Positions 23,741-32,920 of a stretch of 64,000 nt of DNA are shown piece after piece. Made by a program: the position numbers and the translations under genes. Every line of letters starts with the position of its first letter. Position 1 is the first letter of the stretch. Source of the stretch: Tabrizicola fusiformis (GTDB taxonomy: Bacteria > Pseudomonadota > Alphaproteobacteria > Rhodobacterales > Rhodobacteraceae); the NCBI RefSeq assembly GCF_013328815.1, contig NZ_JABUHN010000010.1, positions 62,001 to 126,000 on the forward strand, read 5' to 3'. Under the pieces are notes generated by a model, which saw only the letters and a list, made by a program, of their open reading frames with translations, did no database searches and was not told where the DNA came from.

Positions 23741-24843
23741 CGTTCTCAAGCGACAAACCGAACATGATCGAGTTCAAGGACGTCCATAAATATTATGGCG
23801 ACTACCACGCCCTGCGCGGCATCACCGCCACGATCAAGGCCGGGGAGTTCTTCTCGCTGCTCGGTCCGTCGGGCTGCGGCAAGACCACGCTCCTGCGCAC
23901 CATCGCCGGGTTTGAGGGGATTTCCTCGGGCGCCGTGCTGATCGACGGCAAGAGCATGGAAAACGTGCCCGCCAACGTGCGCCCCACCAACATGGTGTTC
24001 CAGTCCTATGCCATTTTCCCCCATATGACCGTGGGCGAGAATGTCGGCTTCGGCCTGCGCAAAGACCCGCGCTCCAAGGCCGAAAAGGCCGCGGCGGTGG
24101 AAGAGGCGCTGGCGATGGTCGGCCTCAAGGGCTATGGCGGGCGGGCGGCCCATGCGCTTTCGGGCGGGCAGCGGCAGCGGGTGGCGCTGGCGCGGGCGCT
24201 GATCCTGAAACCCAAGGTGCTGCTGCTGGACGAACCGCTCTCGGCGCTCGACAAGAAGATGCGCGAACATATGCAGGTGGAGCTGATCAAACTGCAACGG
24301 CAGGTCGGCATCACCTTCATTCTGGTCACTCATGATCAGGAAGAGGCGCTGGTGATGTCCGACCGCATCGCCGTGATGTTCGAAGGCGAGATTGCCCAAC
24401 TGGCCGATCCCGAAACGCTCTATCGCAAACCCGCCAGCCGCAAGGTGGCCGACTTCATCGGCACTATGAACTTCCTGCCCGCGAAAATCCTGTCCGAGGC
24501 CGGCGGCAAGGCCGAGGTTGAGACCCCGGGCTTCGGCCGCTTCACGCTGGACGTCGAAGATCAGATCACCGGCAAGCCAAGCGAGGGCGGCCCGACCGTG
24601 GGCTTCCGCCCGGAAACCCTGACCATCCTGTTCGATGGCCAGACCGCACCCGACCATGAAAGCCCGGCGACGATCACCGAAGTCGTCTACTACGGCGACA
24701 TGACCTATTACGACATCAAGCTGGACGGTTCGGACGAACCCTTGCGCCTGTCGATGCGCAACGTGTTTGGCCGTCCGGTGCTGGACATCGGCACCCGGAC
24801 CCGGGTGGCATGGGCCCCCGGCGCGCTGGTGCTGTTCCGCTGA
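23737..24843 (+). CDS. potA: spermidine/putrescine-type ABC transporter ATPase, PotA-like
   Basis: A 368-residue ATPase. Walker A is GPSGCGKTT, the signature ALSGGQRQRVALARAL, Walker B VLLLDEPLSALD and the switch histidine LVTHDQEEAL. The C-terminal part (after about residue 240) is a TOBE domain with VGFRPETLTI. The start is a GTG overlapping the potC stop, supported by GGAGG seven bases upstream; an ATG nine codons later would also spare the domain. It energises the PotBC pore. Confidence 0.93.
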   Translation: MTFSSDKPNMIEFKDVHKYYGDYHALRGITATIKAGEFFSLLGPSGCGKTTLLRTIAGFEGISSGAVLIDGKSMENVPANVRPTNMVFQSYAIFPHMTVGENVGFGLRKDPRSKAEKAAAVEEALAMVGLKGYGGRAAHALSGGQRQRVALARALILKPKVLLLDEPLSALDKKMREHMQVELIKLQRQVGITFILVTHDQEEALVMSDRIAVMFEGEIAQLADPETLYRKPASRKVADFIGTMNFLPAKILSEAGGKAEVETPGFGRFTLDVEDQITGKPSEGGPTVGFRPETLTILFDGQTAPDHESPATITEVVYYGDMTYYDIKLDGSDEPLRLSMRNVFGRPVLDIGTRTRVAWAPGALVLFR

Positions 24844-24853
24844 CACCTGACTG

Positions 24854-25630
24854 TTGAAGAGGAAGGTTCGGATATTGGTCGGCGACAAGCCGGATTTGGT
24901 CGAGCGGCTGTGCCGCACGGCCAGATCAGACCAGTTCGTGATCACCTCTGCCGATCTGGCACAGGCGCCGCTGACCCGGCATGACGTGGTGCTGCCGCTG
25001 ACCTTGACCGATCATGCCGCCCTGACACAGCGCATCGCGGCGGGCGAGGGGGTGCGTGCGCTGCTGCCCTCGGCAGAGGCGGTGGCATTGTGCGATGACA
25101 AACTTGCGTTCAATCAGCACCTGATCCGTGCCGGGCTTGGCCATCTGGTGCCGCCGTTGCTGCCCGAAGACACGCCGCCGCCCTTCATCCTGAAACAGCG
25201 GCGCGATGCCTGGGGCGCCAAAAGCCGCATGGTGACCGACCCGGACGAGGCCCGGCGCCTGCGCCCCGGGCCTGACTGGTTCCGTCAGGCGATTGTGGCC
25301 GGGAACCGGGAATATGCGCTGCATGTGCTGATGCAGGGCGGGCTTCCGATCTATCATCGGTTGATCACCTATCACACCTTTGATCAGCCCTATGTTCTGG
25401 GCAAACATCAGCGGCCCCGCAGCTTTGACTGGTCAGAGGGGACCGAATATCTGCCCGCGCTGTTGCCCGCGCTGCAAGCGGTGGGCTGGCAGGACGGGCT
25501 GTGCTGCATCGACTTCAAGCTCCAAGGCGATCAGCCGCTTCTGTTCGAGGTGAACCCGCGGCTGGGTGTCTCGCTGGCGGGCCATCCGAACGGTGTGCTT
25601 CTGGCCTATACCCGCGCGCTGGCCGCCTAG
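24854..25630 (+). CDS. ATP-grasp domain protein of unknown substrate
   Basis: A 258-residue protein with the ATP-grasp fold used by ligases that join a carboxylate to an amine or thiol. Seen are the pre-grasp Rossmann-like strand VRILVGDKPD, the helix DDKLAFNQHLIRAGL, the ATP-binding lysine strand PFILKQRRDAWGAKS and the metal-binding end FEVNPRLGVSLAG. It begins ten bases after potA, so it is likely part of the polyamine operon and may modify an amine such as a polyamine; this is inference. The start is TTG; a second TTG seven codons on has a better ribosome site (GAGGAAGG) but would remove the first strand. Confidence 0.72.
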   Translation: MKRKVRILVGDKPDLVERLCRTARSDQFVITSADLAQAPLTRHDVVLPLTLTDHAALTQRIAAGEGVRALLPSAEAVALCDDKLAFNQHLIRAGLGHLVPPLLPEDTPPPFILKQRRDAWGAKSRMVTDPDEARRLRPGPDWFRQAIVAGNREYALHVLMQGGLPIYHRLITYHTFDQPYVLGKHQRPRSFDWSEGTEYLPALLPALQAVGWQDGLCCIDFKLQGDQPLLFEVNPRLGVSLAGHPNGVLLAYTRALAA

Positions 25631-25717
25631 AGCGTTTTGCGTTTACATGGTATCGGAATTCAAACCAATTTCGTTCGAATTCCGATACTTGTTCAATCAA
25701 CAAAAACGCAAAACGCT
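25631..25717. repeat. 87-base nested inverted-repeat element
   Basis: Outer arms AGCGTTTTGCGTTT (25631-25644) and AAACGCAAAACGCT (25704-25717) are perfect inverse complements. Inner arms TATCGGAATTC (25651-25661) and GAATTCCGATA (25677-25687) are also perfect. It starts immediately after one stop codon and reaches to the stop codon of the convergent tetR gene. AT content is far above the surroundings. It looks like a miniature palindromic intergenic element and can serve as a bidirectional terminator. Confidence 0.8.
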
Positions 25718-26329
25718 TTAACGGTCGGGCGGCAGCAGGCCCAGCCCGCGCAGGTAAATGCCGATTCCGGTTTCCAGCAGGTCTTCGGGCGGCCAAGGCC
25801 CACGGGCGCCCTGACCGCGCATGTAAAGCTCCACCACGCCATGGCTGAGAGCCCAGATATGGGCCGAGACCATGCTGGCCGGCGGGCGCCGCCCCTCGGG
25901 CAGGTTCTGTGACAGGGCCGCCGCCGCCTGCTCCAGCACCGCCCGCGCCTTTTGCGACAGTGCGGCCAGATCGGGATGAGCGTTCAGCGAAAGGCCGCTT
26001 TCGAACATCGCCATGTAATGGCCGGGATATTTGCGGGCAAAGGCCAGATAGGCCCGCCCCGTCGCCTCGAATGCGGCCAGCGCCGAAGGTTTGCCGCCGT
26101 TCCATGCAAATTCCATCAGCGCCGCAAAGATGTCGAAGCCCTGCCGCGCCACCTCGGCGATCAGATCATCGCGCCCGGCGAAATGGCGATAGACGGCAGC
26201 CGGGGTCACCCCCGCCGCCTTGGCCGCTTCGGACAGGGTAAAGCCGGTCGGCCCCTGCTGCGCGATCAGCTCAAGCGCCGCCTCGACCAGAGCCTGCCGC
26301 AGATTGCCGTGGTGATAGCTGGTCTTCAT
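25718..26329 (-). CDS. TetR/AcrR-family transcriptional regulator
   Basis: A 203-residue repressor-type regulator. The helix-turn-helix lies at residues 22-50 ([21 protein letters not shown]), followed by the typical [12 protein letters not shown]. The C-terminal ligand domain has the pattern [17 protein letters not shown] of the WHG-type TetR group. It starts within the ppk2 stop codon (ATGA overlap), so it is co-transcribed behind ppk2. Its target is not evident; ppk2 itself is a candidate. Confidence 0.9.
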   Translation of the reverse strand: MKTSYHHGNLRQALVEAALELIAQQGPTGFTLSEAAKAAGVTPAAVYRHFAGRDDLIAEVARQGFDIFAALMEFAWNGGKPSALAAFEATGRAYLAFARKYPGHYMAMFESGLSLNAHPDLAALSQKARAVLEQAAAALSQNLPEGRRPPASMVSAHIWALSHGVVELYMRGQGARGPWPPEDLLETGIGIYLRGLGLLPPDR

Positions 26330-27195
26330 TTCGGCCGGATCTTGGGGCCGCCCGCGATCTTGTCGTCGATCTTGCCGATCACGCCCTTGTCGCGGCCCTT
26401 GTAGTCCACAGCTTCCAGCACGGTCTGCACGGCGGCGATGCGGGCGCGCAGCTTGTCATCCGACAGGATCACGGTCCAGGGAGCGTGTTTGAAGTGGCTG
26501 CGCTCCATCGTTTCGTCGATGGCGGCGGTGTATTCATCCCATTTCGGCAGGCCGTCGATGTCGATCGAGCTGAGCTTCCACTGTTTCAACGGATCCTGTT
26601 CGCGGTCGAGGAAGCGGCGCAACTGTTCGGCCCGACCCACCTCAAGCCAGATCTTCAACAGGATGATGCCCTCATCCACCACCATCTTTTCGAACTCGGG
26701 CAATTGGCGGAAAAACTTTTCCCGCTGTTCGGCTTTGCAGAAGCCGAAGACATGCTCGATCATCGCGCGGTTATACCAACTGCGGTCGAAAATCGCCATT
26801 TCCCCGGCGGCCGGCAGCCAATCGACATAGCGTTGAAAATACCATTGCGCCGCCTCGCGCTCGGTCGGTTTGGCCAGGGCGACCACGGCGCAGTTGCGCG
26901 GGTTCAGGTTTTCGCGCAACACGCCGATGGTGCCGCCCTTGCCCGCCGCATCGCGCCCCTCGAACACCACGATCAGCCGCTTGCCGGTGCTGCGCAGGTC
27001 GGCCAGCATCTTGACCAGTTCGACCTGCAGCTTTTCCATATGCGCTTCGTAATCCTTCTTCTTCATCTCCTCGTCATAAGGAAAGGAAGCCGTCAGGATA
27101 TCGTCCTTGCCCGCGCCTTCGATTGCCTTGCGGACGCCAGCGGGGGCGCCCTCGCGGTAATAGCGGCTGATGGCACCGTCAAAGGGCAGGGTCAT
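26326..27195 (-). CDS. ppk2: polyphosphate kinase 2
   Basis: A 289-residue kinase of the PPK2 family, which transfers phosphate between polyphosphate and nucleoside diphosphates. Walker A is [11 protein letters not shown], the following loop includes [18 protein letters not shown], the Walker B and base region is [10 protein letters not shown], and the lid includes [16 protein letters not shown] single kinase domain of this length indicates the class I type that favours making nucleoside triphosphates. The start after GGAG, at MTLPFDG, was preferred over a longer form. Confidence 0.93.
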   Translation of the reverse strand: MTLPFDGAISRYYREGAPAGVRKAIEGAGKDDILTASFPYDEEMKKKDYEAHMEKLQVELVKMLADLRSTGKRLIVVFEGRDAAGKGGTIGVLRENLNPRNCAVVALAKPTEREAAQWYFQRYVDWLPAAGEMAIFDRSWYNRAMIEHVFGFCKAEQREKFFRQLPEFEKMVVDEGIILLKIWLEVGRAEQLRRFLDREQDPLKQWKLSSIDIDGLPKWDEYTAAIDETMERSHFKHAPWTVILSDDKLRARIAAVQTVLEAVDYKGRDKGVIGKIDDKIAGGPKIRPK

Positions 27196-27262
27196 GGCAA
27201 ATCTCCGCATGAGGCTGGCCCGGTCAGACTAACGCTTTCACGGCGCAAGAAAAAGGGCGCAA

Positions 27263-28186
27263 TCAGCGCCCGATTTCCGCCAGATCAAAGGGCGTGCCCT
27301 GATAGATTTCATTCACCCAATTGCCGTAAAGCAGATGCGCATGGCTGCGCCAGCGGTTCAGCGGCTTTTTCGACGGGTCATCGCCGGGGTAATAATTCAT
27401 CGGCACGTTGATCGGCGTGCCGCTGGCCACGTCGCGGTCGTATTCCTGCTTCAGCGTCTCGTTGTCATATTCGAAATGGTTGAAGATATAGAGCGCGCGA
27501 TGCGCCGGATCTTCCACCAGACAAGGGCCGGTCTCGGCGCTGCCCAGAAGGGTGCGCAGCCCAGGAGCCGCCGCAATCTCGCTTTGCCGCATTTCGGTCC
27601 AGCGGCTGACGGGGATGACGAATTCATCCGAAAATCCCCGCAGATAGGGCGAAGTGGGCGCCATGTTCTGCTGCGGGAAACAGCCGAAAGCCTTGTGGTC
27701 CAGCATATGCTTTTGCACGCCATGGAAGTGATAGATCATCGCCATGCCGCCCCAGCAGACGCCAAAGGTGGAAAACACATGGCTCTGCGTCCAGTCCATC
27801 ACCCGGCGCAGCTCATCCCAATAGGTCACCTCCTCAAACGGCAGATGTTCGATCGGGGCGCCGGTGATGATCAGCCCGTCGAACTTTTCCCCGCTCGCCT
27901 CGATCTCGGCGAAGGGGCGATAGAAGGTTTCCATATGTTCGGCGGCGGTGTTCTTGGTCAGATGCTCGGTCATGCGGATCAACTGGAAGTCGATCTGCAA
28001 GGGCGTGGCACCGATCAGCCGGGCGAACTGGTTTTCCGTCTGAATCTTCTTCGGCATCAGGTTCAGAAGGCCGATGCGGATCGGGCGGATTTCCTGCGAG
28101 GCGGCGCGTTCGGGCGACATGACCATGACGCCCTCGTTCCGCAGAACGTCAAAGGCGGGCAGGGTCGATGGCAGGGTGATCGGCAT
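27263..28186 (-). CDS. metA: homoserine O-acyltransferase (MetA type), predicted acetyl-specific
   Basis: A 307-residue enzyme that activates homoserine for methionine synthesis. The acyl-accepting cysteine is Cys144 in FGVCWGGMA, and the catalytic histidine-glutamate pair is in IFNHFEYD. In the acyl-CoA specificity position (Gly111 in E. coli) it has Glu113, in [13 protein letters not shown]. In characterised MetA proteins glutamate at this place selects acetyl-CoA over succinyl-CoA, so this should be an O-acetyltransferase. No SAM riboswitch was recognised in the 71-base divergent spacer upstream. Confidence 0.94.
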   Translation of the reverse strand: MPITLPSTLPAFDVLRNEGVMVMSPERAASQEIRPIRIGLLNLMPKKIQTENQFARLIGATPLQIDFQLIRMTEHLTKNTAAEHMETFYRPFAEIEASGEKFDGLIITGAPIEHLPFEEVTYWDELRRVMDWTQSHVFSTFGVCWGGMAMIYHFHGVQKHMLDHKAFGCFPQQNMAPTSPYLRGFSDEFVIPVSRWTEMRQSEIAAAPGLRTLLGSAETGPCLVEDPAHRALYIFNHFEYDNETLKQEYDRDVASGTPINVPMNYYPGDDPSKKPLNRWRSHAHLLYGNWVNEIYQGTPFDLAEIGR

Positions 28187-28257
28187 GGTTTCACTTGTCC
28201 GAAGATGCTCGCTGTAATTAGATTACCGTGTGGGTGGTAACAAGGGGCGGGAGAGAA

Positions 28258-29715
28258 ATGCTTAAGCGGTGGGGAGCATTGGCAAGTGTTGTTTGTTCAC
28301 TGACGGCTGGTGCTGCGGCGCTTGCCCAAGCGCTTTCCGAGGACGTGATGGAGGTTCAGCGCTGCGTCTGGTCATGCGAGCGCAAGACCGCCGGGGCGGG
28401 CAGCGAAGCCTATCAATCCTGCGTGACCAACGAATGTGGTGAGGCGCCGTTGCAATCGACGCCACGCCCTGCGGTCTGGCGCGTTGAAGAGGTCGAAGAG
28501 GGGCGCGGAAAGGCGGCTGTCGCCGAAGATGGCAATATGGGCACCGCCCTTTGGGTGATCTGCGGACCGGACGGAGGGGAGCGCACGATCGAGATTCGCG
28601 GCGCCGAGGGGCCGGATGCGGTCCTGCAACTCAACATCGACGGGACCGCGATTTTCCCGCTGTTGTTCAAAGAGGCGGGCGGGCGCGGGCGCGCTGATCT
28701 TCTGCCGCCCTATGCCGAGATAGCGGCGCTAAAGGCCGGCAATTCCGTCGCGCTGCTGAATGAGCCGGGCTATTCGGTCTTCTCTGCGTCGCTTGCCGGT
28801 TCATCCGCCGCGATTGATGCCGCCTGCGGTGACCTTGCCGCGGCGGCCCCGGCCGAAGCCGCGACCGATCCGGCGCAAGATACGGCCACCGACGGCGCTG
28901 CGGACGGCGCTGCGGAGCCTGGCCCCGTCCCGGCTGCTGCAGGCGGCTCGGGCCTGAGACCCGCCTACGCCGGGCTCACCTCTGACATAATGGCCGAGCA
29001 ATGCGTCCTGGCCTGCCTGAATGTTTCCTCCGGCGCGGCCAGTGCCGAGTTCGGCGCCTGCACGGCCCGCAACTGCAGCGAGGACCGCGTCTCTTCAATT
29101 CTGGGCTCGGCAGAGGATCCGGCCGCCACCACCAACGCGCCCGGTGCCGTGCCCGCCGGACCGATGCCCTGGCAAGCAGCTGACATTCCGGCCTGCACTG
29201 CCTCTTGTGCCGATCTGACCCCCGGCACGAACAGCATCGAATACCACAGCTGCGTGCTGGAGCATTGCGACAGTGAATACGGCTTTACCGATGGCCCCGA
29301 TCTGGCGCGCAGCGTCGCCATCTCGGTTCCGCAGATGGACTATCCGGTGCCGTCACCCCTCTGGACAGTGCGGACCTCCGACGACGGCAAGGCCAGAATT
29401 GCCGCCGTGACCGATCCCACTTCCGGCAACGAATTCTCGGTCTGGTGCCCGGTAGATGGCGGCGCGCGGTCCTTTGCGGTCAAGGGGCCGCTGTCACCGG
29501 CCACGACGCTTGGGCTGATCATGCTTGACCTGCCCTTCCTGCTCAAGTTCCGGCCCGACGGTGACCTCTTGCGGGCCACGCTTCCCTCTGGCGGGCTTGA
29601 GGTGCAGTTTCTGGCGAAGACCCAGACCTTTTCGATGAACATGACGGCGGGCTACACGCTGGTCTGGATCACCATGAACGGCGCCGACAAGGCGCTGGCC
29701 GAGGCCTGCCCCTGA
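28258..29715 (+). CDS. secreted protein with three CX3CX14CX4C modules and a duplicated beta domain
   Basis: A 485-residue exported protein I cannot assign. After a signal peptide (ending ALAQ) come three cysteine modules with identical spacing: Cys36/40/55/60, Cys249/253/268/273 and Cys313/317/332/337, each with an aromatic residue before the third cysteine. Two similar beta-rich domains alternate with them, at about 65-190 and 355-485; both contain a W-V start, a CGPDGG or CPVDGG turn, and a hydrophobic run ending in a final cysteine. A low-complexity Ala/Asp/Thr linker (about 200-235) joins the halves. GGGAG precedes the ATG. Disulfide pairing as in twin CX3C helical hairpins is inference. 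Confidence 0.75.
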   Translation: MLKRWGALASVVCSLTAGAAALAQALSEDVMEVQRCVWSCERKTAGAGSEAYQSCVTNECGEAPLQSTPRPAVWRVEEVEEGRGKAAVAEDGNMGTALWVICGPDGGERTIEIRGAEGPDAVLQLNIDGTAIFPLLFKEAGGRGRADLLPPYAEIAALKAGNSVALLNEPGYSVFSASLAGSSAAIDAACGDLAAAAPAEAATDPAQDTATDGAADGAAEPGPVPAAAGGSGLRPAYAGLTSDIMAEQCVLACLNVSSGAASAEFGACTARNCSEDRVSSILGSAEDPAATTNAPGAVPAGPMPWQAADIPACTASCADLTPGTNSIEYHSCVLEHCDSEYGFTDGPDLARSVAISVPQMDYPVPSPLWTVRTSDDGKARIAAVTDPTSGNEFSVWCPVDGGARSFAVKGPLSPATTLGLIMLDLPFLLKFRPDGDLLRATLPSGGLEVQFLAKTQTFSMNMTAGYTLVWITMNGADKALAEACP

Positions 29716-29722
29716 AGCCCCT

Positions 29723-30583
29723 TCACGCCTCGCGGTCGATGGCGCGCGCGATCAGCGCGTCAAAATCGCCGGGCATTCGCACCGCCTCCACCTCTTCGGC
29801 CGTCACCGTCACCCCCCAGCGGGCCATCGCGGCATAGCGCGGCTGGCGGCTGTCGAGCAGCCGCGCATAGCCAAAGCGCAGGAAAGCGTCCGGGTCCACC
29901 TGATCGGGGGCGCGGCCTTCCTGTGCCAGATACTCGCCCCAGACCTGCGCCAGAAAGGCCGGGCGGTAATACATCGGCTTCGGCGCCTGATCGAAGCGGG
30001 CGCAGAGCTTGGCCTTGTGGGCCTCGCTGCCCTTGATCCAGACCAGGAGGTGATGCGCCGCAAGCTCGGTCATCACCGGGTCTTTCGGATCCTCCGCCTC
30101 GACCACCTCGCAGATGGAACCGGAGGTGTCACAGAGGAAATGCGGATAGCCGTAAATCTCTTCCGCCCGCGCCATGAAACGGGTGGTGTCCAGCATCGCC
30201 GCCACTTCGGCCTGCGCGTGCTGCGCCTGACGGTGCTGATATTCGGCAAAGGGCAGGCCGCCGCGCGCCGGATCGCCGGGCTTGCCCAGATAGGTCGAAA
30301 GCGGCGCCAGATTGTCAAAGGTGATGTTCGAGGCGATATAGACGGAATCGCTCATCAGCAATTCGCGCAGCAGGGGCACCTTCATCGCCTCGCGCTTGAA
30401 ATTGTCGGCGATGAATTCGCCCATATAGCGGGTGCCGATCCGGTAATCGACCGAGTAGTGGAACCAGCCCCCCGCCGCCCGCATCAGATTGGCCAGATAG
30501 GTCTTGCCCAGCCCCGACATGCCGAAGAGCAGCACCCGCTTGCGCGGCGCCGCCAGATAATCGCTGCCCGAGCTGTAGATCAT
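29723..30583 (-). CDS. P-loop ATPase of unknown function
   Basis: A 286-residue protein with a Walker A motif near the N-terminus (LLFGMSGLGKTYLAN) and otherwise no family I can name with certainty. Notable segments are WFHYSVDYRIGTRYMGEF, IASNITFDNLAPLS and FLCDTSGSICEV, which look like a kinase-type nucleotide fold that inspects a substrate. No signal peptide or membrane helix is present. The start at MIYSSGSDYL follows AGGTGG. It converges with the cysteine-module gene and is not in an obvious operon. Confidence 0.65.
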   Translation of the reverse strand: MIYSSGSDYLAAPRKRVLLFGMSGLGKTYLANLMRAAGGWFHYSVDYRIGTRYMGEFIADNFKREAMKVPLLRELLMSDSVYIASNITFDNLAPLSTYLGKPGDPARGGLPFAEYQHRQAQHAQAEVAAMLDTTRFMARAEEIYGYPHFLCDTSGSICEVVEAEDPKDPVMTELAAHHLLVWIKGSEAHKAKLCARFDQAPKPMYYRPAFLAQVWGEYLAQEGRAPDQVDPDAFLRFGYARLLDSRQPRYAAMARWGVTVTAEEVEAVRMPGDFDALIARAIDREA

Positions 30584-30652
30584 CGCGCCACCTGTCTTAT
30601 TCCGGCCCGGTTTTCCGGGGCTGGTCACCGATAGCGCGGCCCGCCGCTGATT

Positions 30653-31573
30653 TCACGCGGAAAATCGTTTGGGCAGCGGGAGGCGCCCGTCCAGCACCGC
30701 CAGCCCCAGCGCGATCAGGCCGAACCCGGCCAGCGCGCCCGCCGAAAGACGTTCCCCGAACAGGAGCGCGCCCAGCACGATGGCGACCGGCGCCACCAGA
30801 AGCGTGACCAGCCCCAGATTGCCCGCCCCCGCCAGCGTGAGAACCGCATAGAACAGGATATAGGCCACCGCCGAAGCCGCCAGCGCCAGATAGGCCAGCG
30901 CGGCCAATGTGGCGGCATCGGGCAGGGCGGCGGGCAGTCCGTCCACCATCAGCGCCGCCGGCCCCAGCACAAGGCTGGCCGCGGTCAGCATTCCGGCCGC
31001 GCTCACCTCCGGGCGCACGCCTTGCAGCATGATCCGGCCAAAGGCGCCCGACACCGCATAGGACAGCGCCGCGCCAAGGCAGGCCAGTTGTGCCGCCGAA
31101 CGCAGGTCGAACCCGGCCAGCGCCGCCGGGCCGATCGCCACCACCACCCCGGCAAGGCCCAGCACCACGCCCACCAGCCGGGGCAGGGTCAACCGCTCAT
31201 CGGCAAAGACCGCCGCCGCCACCAGCACGCCGAACATCGCGGTCGAGGCGTTGAGGATGCCTGCAAGCCCGGCCGGAATCTGCTGCTGCCCCCAGACGAT
31301 CAGCGTGAAGGGCAGGATGTTGTTGAACATCCCCATCCCCGCGCAGGCCGCCAGCCAGCGCGCCCCGCGCGGCACCGGCAAACCCCGGACCGCGATCCAG
31401 AGCCAGAGCGCCAGTGCCCCGCCGCCAACGCGGATGGCCACGATGGTCAGCACCGGCAGCCCGGTCAGCGCCTGACGGTTGGCCACGAAAGACCCGCCCC
31501 AGATCAGCGCCAGCGCCGCCATCAAAAGCCAGCCTAGGGGGGAAATGCGGTGGGGGAGTGTCTTCTTATTCAT
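30653..31573 (-). CDS. DMT-superfamily EamA transporter
   Basis: A 306-residue inner-membrane protein with ten predicted helices arranged as two EamA repeats. Repeat one contains ALALIWGGSFVANRQAL and the conserved ILNASTAMFGVLVAA; repeat two contains LAASAVAYILFYAVL and FGERLSAGALAGFGLI. Such proteins export amino acids or other small metabolites. Substrate is unknown. The gene is preceded by a short region without obvious operator. Confidence 0.87.
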   Translation of the reverse strand: MNKKTLPHRISPLGWLLMAALALIWGGSFVANRQALTGLPVLTIVAIRVGGGALALWLWIAVRGLPVPRGARWLAACAGMGMFNNILPFTLIVWGQQQIPAGLAGILNASTAMFGVLVAAAVFADERLTLPRLVGVVLGLAGVVVAIGPAALAGFDLRSAAQLACLGAALSYAVSGAFGRIMLQGVRPEVSAAGMLTAASLVLGPAALMVDGLPAALPDAATLAALAYLALAASAVAYILFYAVLTLAGAGNLGLVTLLVAPVAIVLGALLFGERLSAGALAGFGLIALGLAVLDGRLPLPKRFSA

Positions 31574-31633
31574 GCCGCGACCCTAAGCGGCGGCACGGCA
31601 GACCGCGACCCGTTTCTTGTGATGAAGACAATT

Positions 31634-31668
31634 CCAAAAGGAAATCCCCGCGCCATCGGCACGGGGAT
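31634..31668 (-). terminator. terminator of the FadL-type porin gene
   Basis: Arms ATCCCCG (31644-31650) and CGGGGAT (31662-31668) form the stem; on the minus strand it is followed by TTTCCTTTT. Confidence 0.75.
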
Positions 31669-31690
31669 CAAGACCATCGTCACGCGGTGA

Positions 31691-32800
31691 TCAGAAGCTG
31701 TAGCCGATCCGCAGACCCACACCCACCGCCGAATTGTCGGTGAAATTGGCCGAGGCGGTGGTGCCGTTCAGCGTGGTTTGCGCATCGCCGATCATCACAT
31801 AAGACACACCGCCCGACACCTTCCAGTTGTCCTTGGTATAGGTTGCGCCGATGGTGATGCTCTTCTTGCCATCGGTCGGCCCGAGGTTCGAGGCGAAACC
31901 GCCCGACTTGCCCTCATAGCCCAGCGAGATGGCGCCTGCCCAATTCTCGTTGAAGCGGCGGCCGATGCCGATGCTGTAGGTCACCGTGTCGCTGTCATAA
32001 GACACCAGAGCCGAGGCCGGCGGATAGTTCGTCGGGTCGATCACGAAGGACGACCAATCGACCCAGCGGATCGAGCCGAAGACCAGCGTATCCTTGGCCA
32101 CGCCCGACTGGAAGTCGAGGTTGACGCTCTGCGGCGAATTCACCGTGGTGGTCGAGGCCACGTCAAGGCCGCCGGTCAGCAGGCTGGCTTCCACCGTGTT
32201 GAAATCATGGCTGATCTTGGAATTGTAGGTCAGCGCGACGCGCAGGGCGATTTCCGGCTTTTCATAGGCCACACCCACCAGATAGCCCGCGGCACCCGAC
32301 GTGTCGGAGGACACGCGGTAGCTGGCCACGAAGGGCATCGAAGCTTCGGCGCGCATGGTTTCATAGCGCAGACCGCCATAGACCGAGACGTTCGATTCGG
32401 TGGTGTATTTCAGCACCCCGGTCACCGCCGTCGTCGAAAGCGTCGCGGTGGACCCTGCGGCGTAATAGACCGCCGGCGGAACCGCCAGAACCGGATAGCT
32501 CACATTGGCGCCAAAGGGCTGATCCATGATCAGCGCGAAGGACAGGTTCTTGCCAAGGTCGGTCTTCACCGCCATGCCGATCTGGTTGTAATCGCCGGCC
32601 ATATCGCCCGAGGCAAAGCCGCCGTAGGGCGCCGTTGCCACACCCGAGACATCCGGGGCCACGCGGCCAAAGGACAGCTCGGCATAATTGCCCTTCTCGA
32701 AGATCGCCAGCACCGACTGGCCCGAGCGGTCGATCCCGCCGGCATGGGCGGCAGCGGTGGTCAGGGCCAGCGCCCCGAGCGTCGTCAGTGTCTTTTTCAT
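31691..32800 (-). CDS. outer-membrane beta-barrel protein, OmpP1/FadL family
   Basis: A 369-residue outer-membrane protein. A signal peptide (MKKTLTTLGALALTTAAAHA) is followed by GIDRSGQSVLAIFEKGNYAE, which fits the N-terminal hatch of FadL-type transporters for hydrophobic compounds. The rest alternates hydrophobic strands with Gly/Ser/Thr-rich loops and ends in GYSF, the C-terminal phenylalanine recognised by the BAM complex. GAGG lies just before the chosen ATG; an ATG three codons upstream is less well placed. Confidence 0.85.
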   Translation of the reverse strand: MKKTLTTLGALALTTAAAHAGGIDRSGQSVLAIFEKGNYAELSFGRVAPDVSGVATAPYGGFASGDMAGDYNQIGMAVKTDLGKNLSFALIMDQPFGANVSYPVLAVPPAVYYAAGSTATLSTTAVTGVLKYTTESNVSVYGGLRYETMRAEASMPFVASYRVSSDTSGAAGYLVGVAYEKPEIALRVALTYNSKISHDFNTVEASLLTGGLDVASTTTVNSPQSVNLDFQSGVAKDTLVFGSIRWVDWSSFVIDPTNYPPASALVSYDSDTVTYSIGIGRRFNENWAGAISLGYEGKSGGFASNLGPTDGKKSITIGATYTKDNWKVSGGVSYVMIGDAQTTLNGTTASANFTDNSAVGVGLRIGYSF

Positions 32801-32920
32801 GGTCCTCATCCCTTAACGTCGCCCGCGTCCCCGATCATCTTGACGTGATCCCCTCATGCAGGCCGAACATGAAGAAAGGGTAAGGCGGCATTGGGCGATG
32901 GGTCAATTCATGACGCGACG

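Noticed and set aside
28187-28257. SAM riboswitch upstream of metA
   Set aside because: The spacer is only 71 bases and I find neither the SAM-II pseudoknot core nor a SAM/SAH pattern.
28258-29715. Multihaem cytochrome, because of repeated cysteine pairs
   Set aside because: The pairs are CX3C and CX4C with no following histidine, so they are not CXXCH haem sites.
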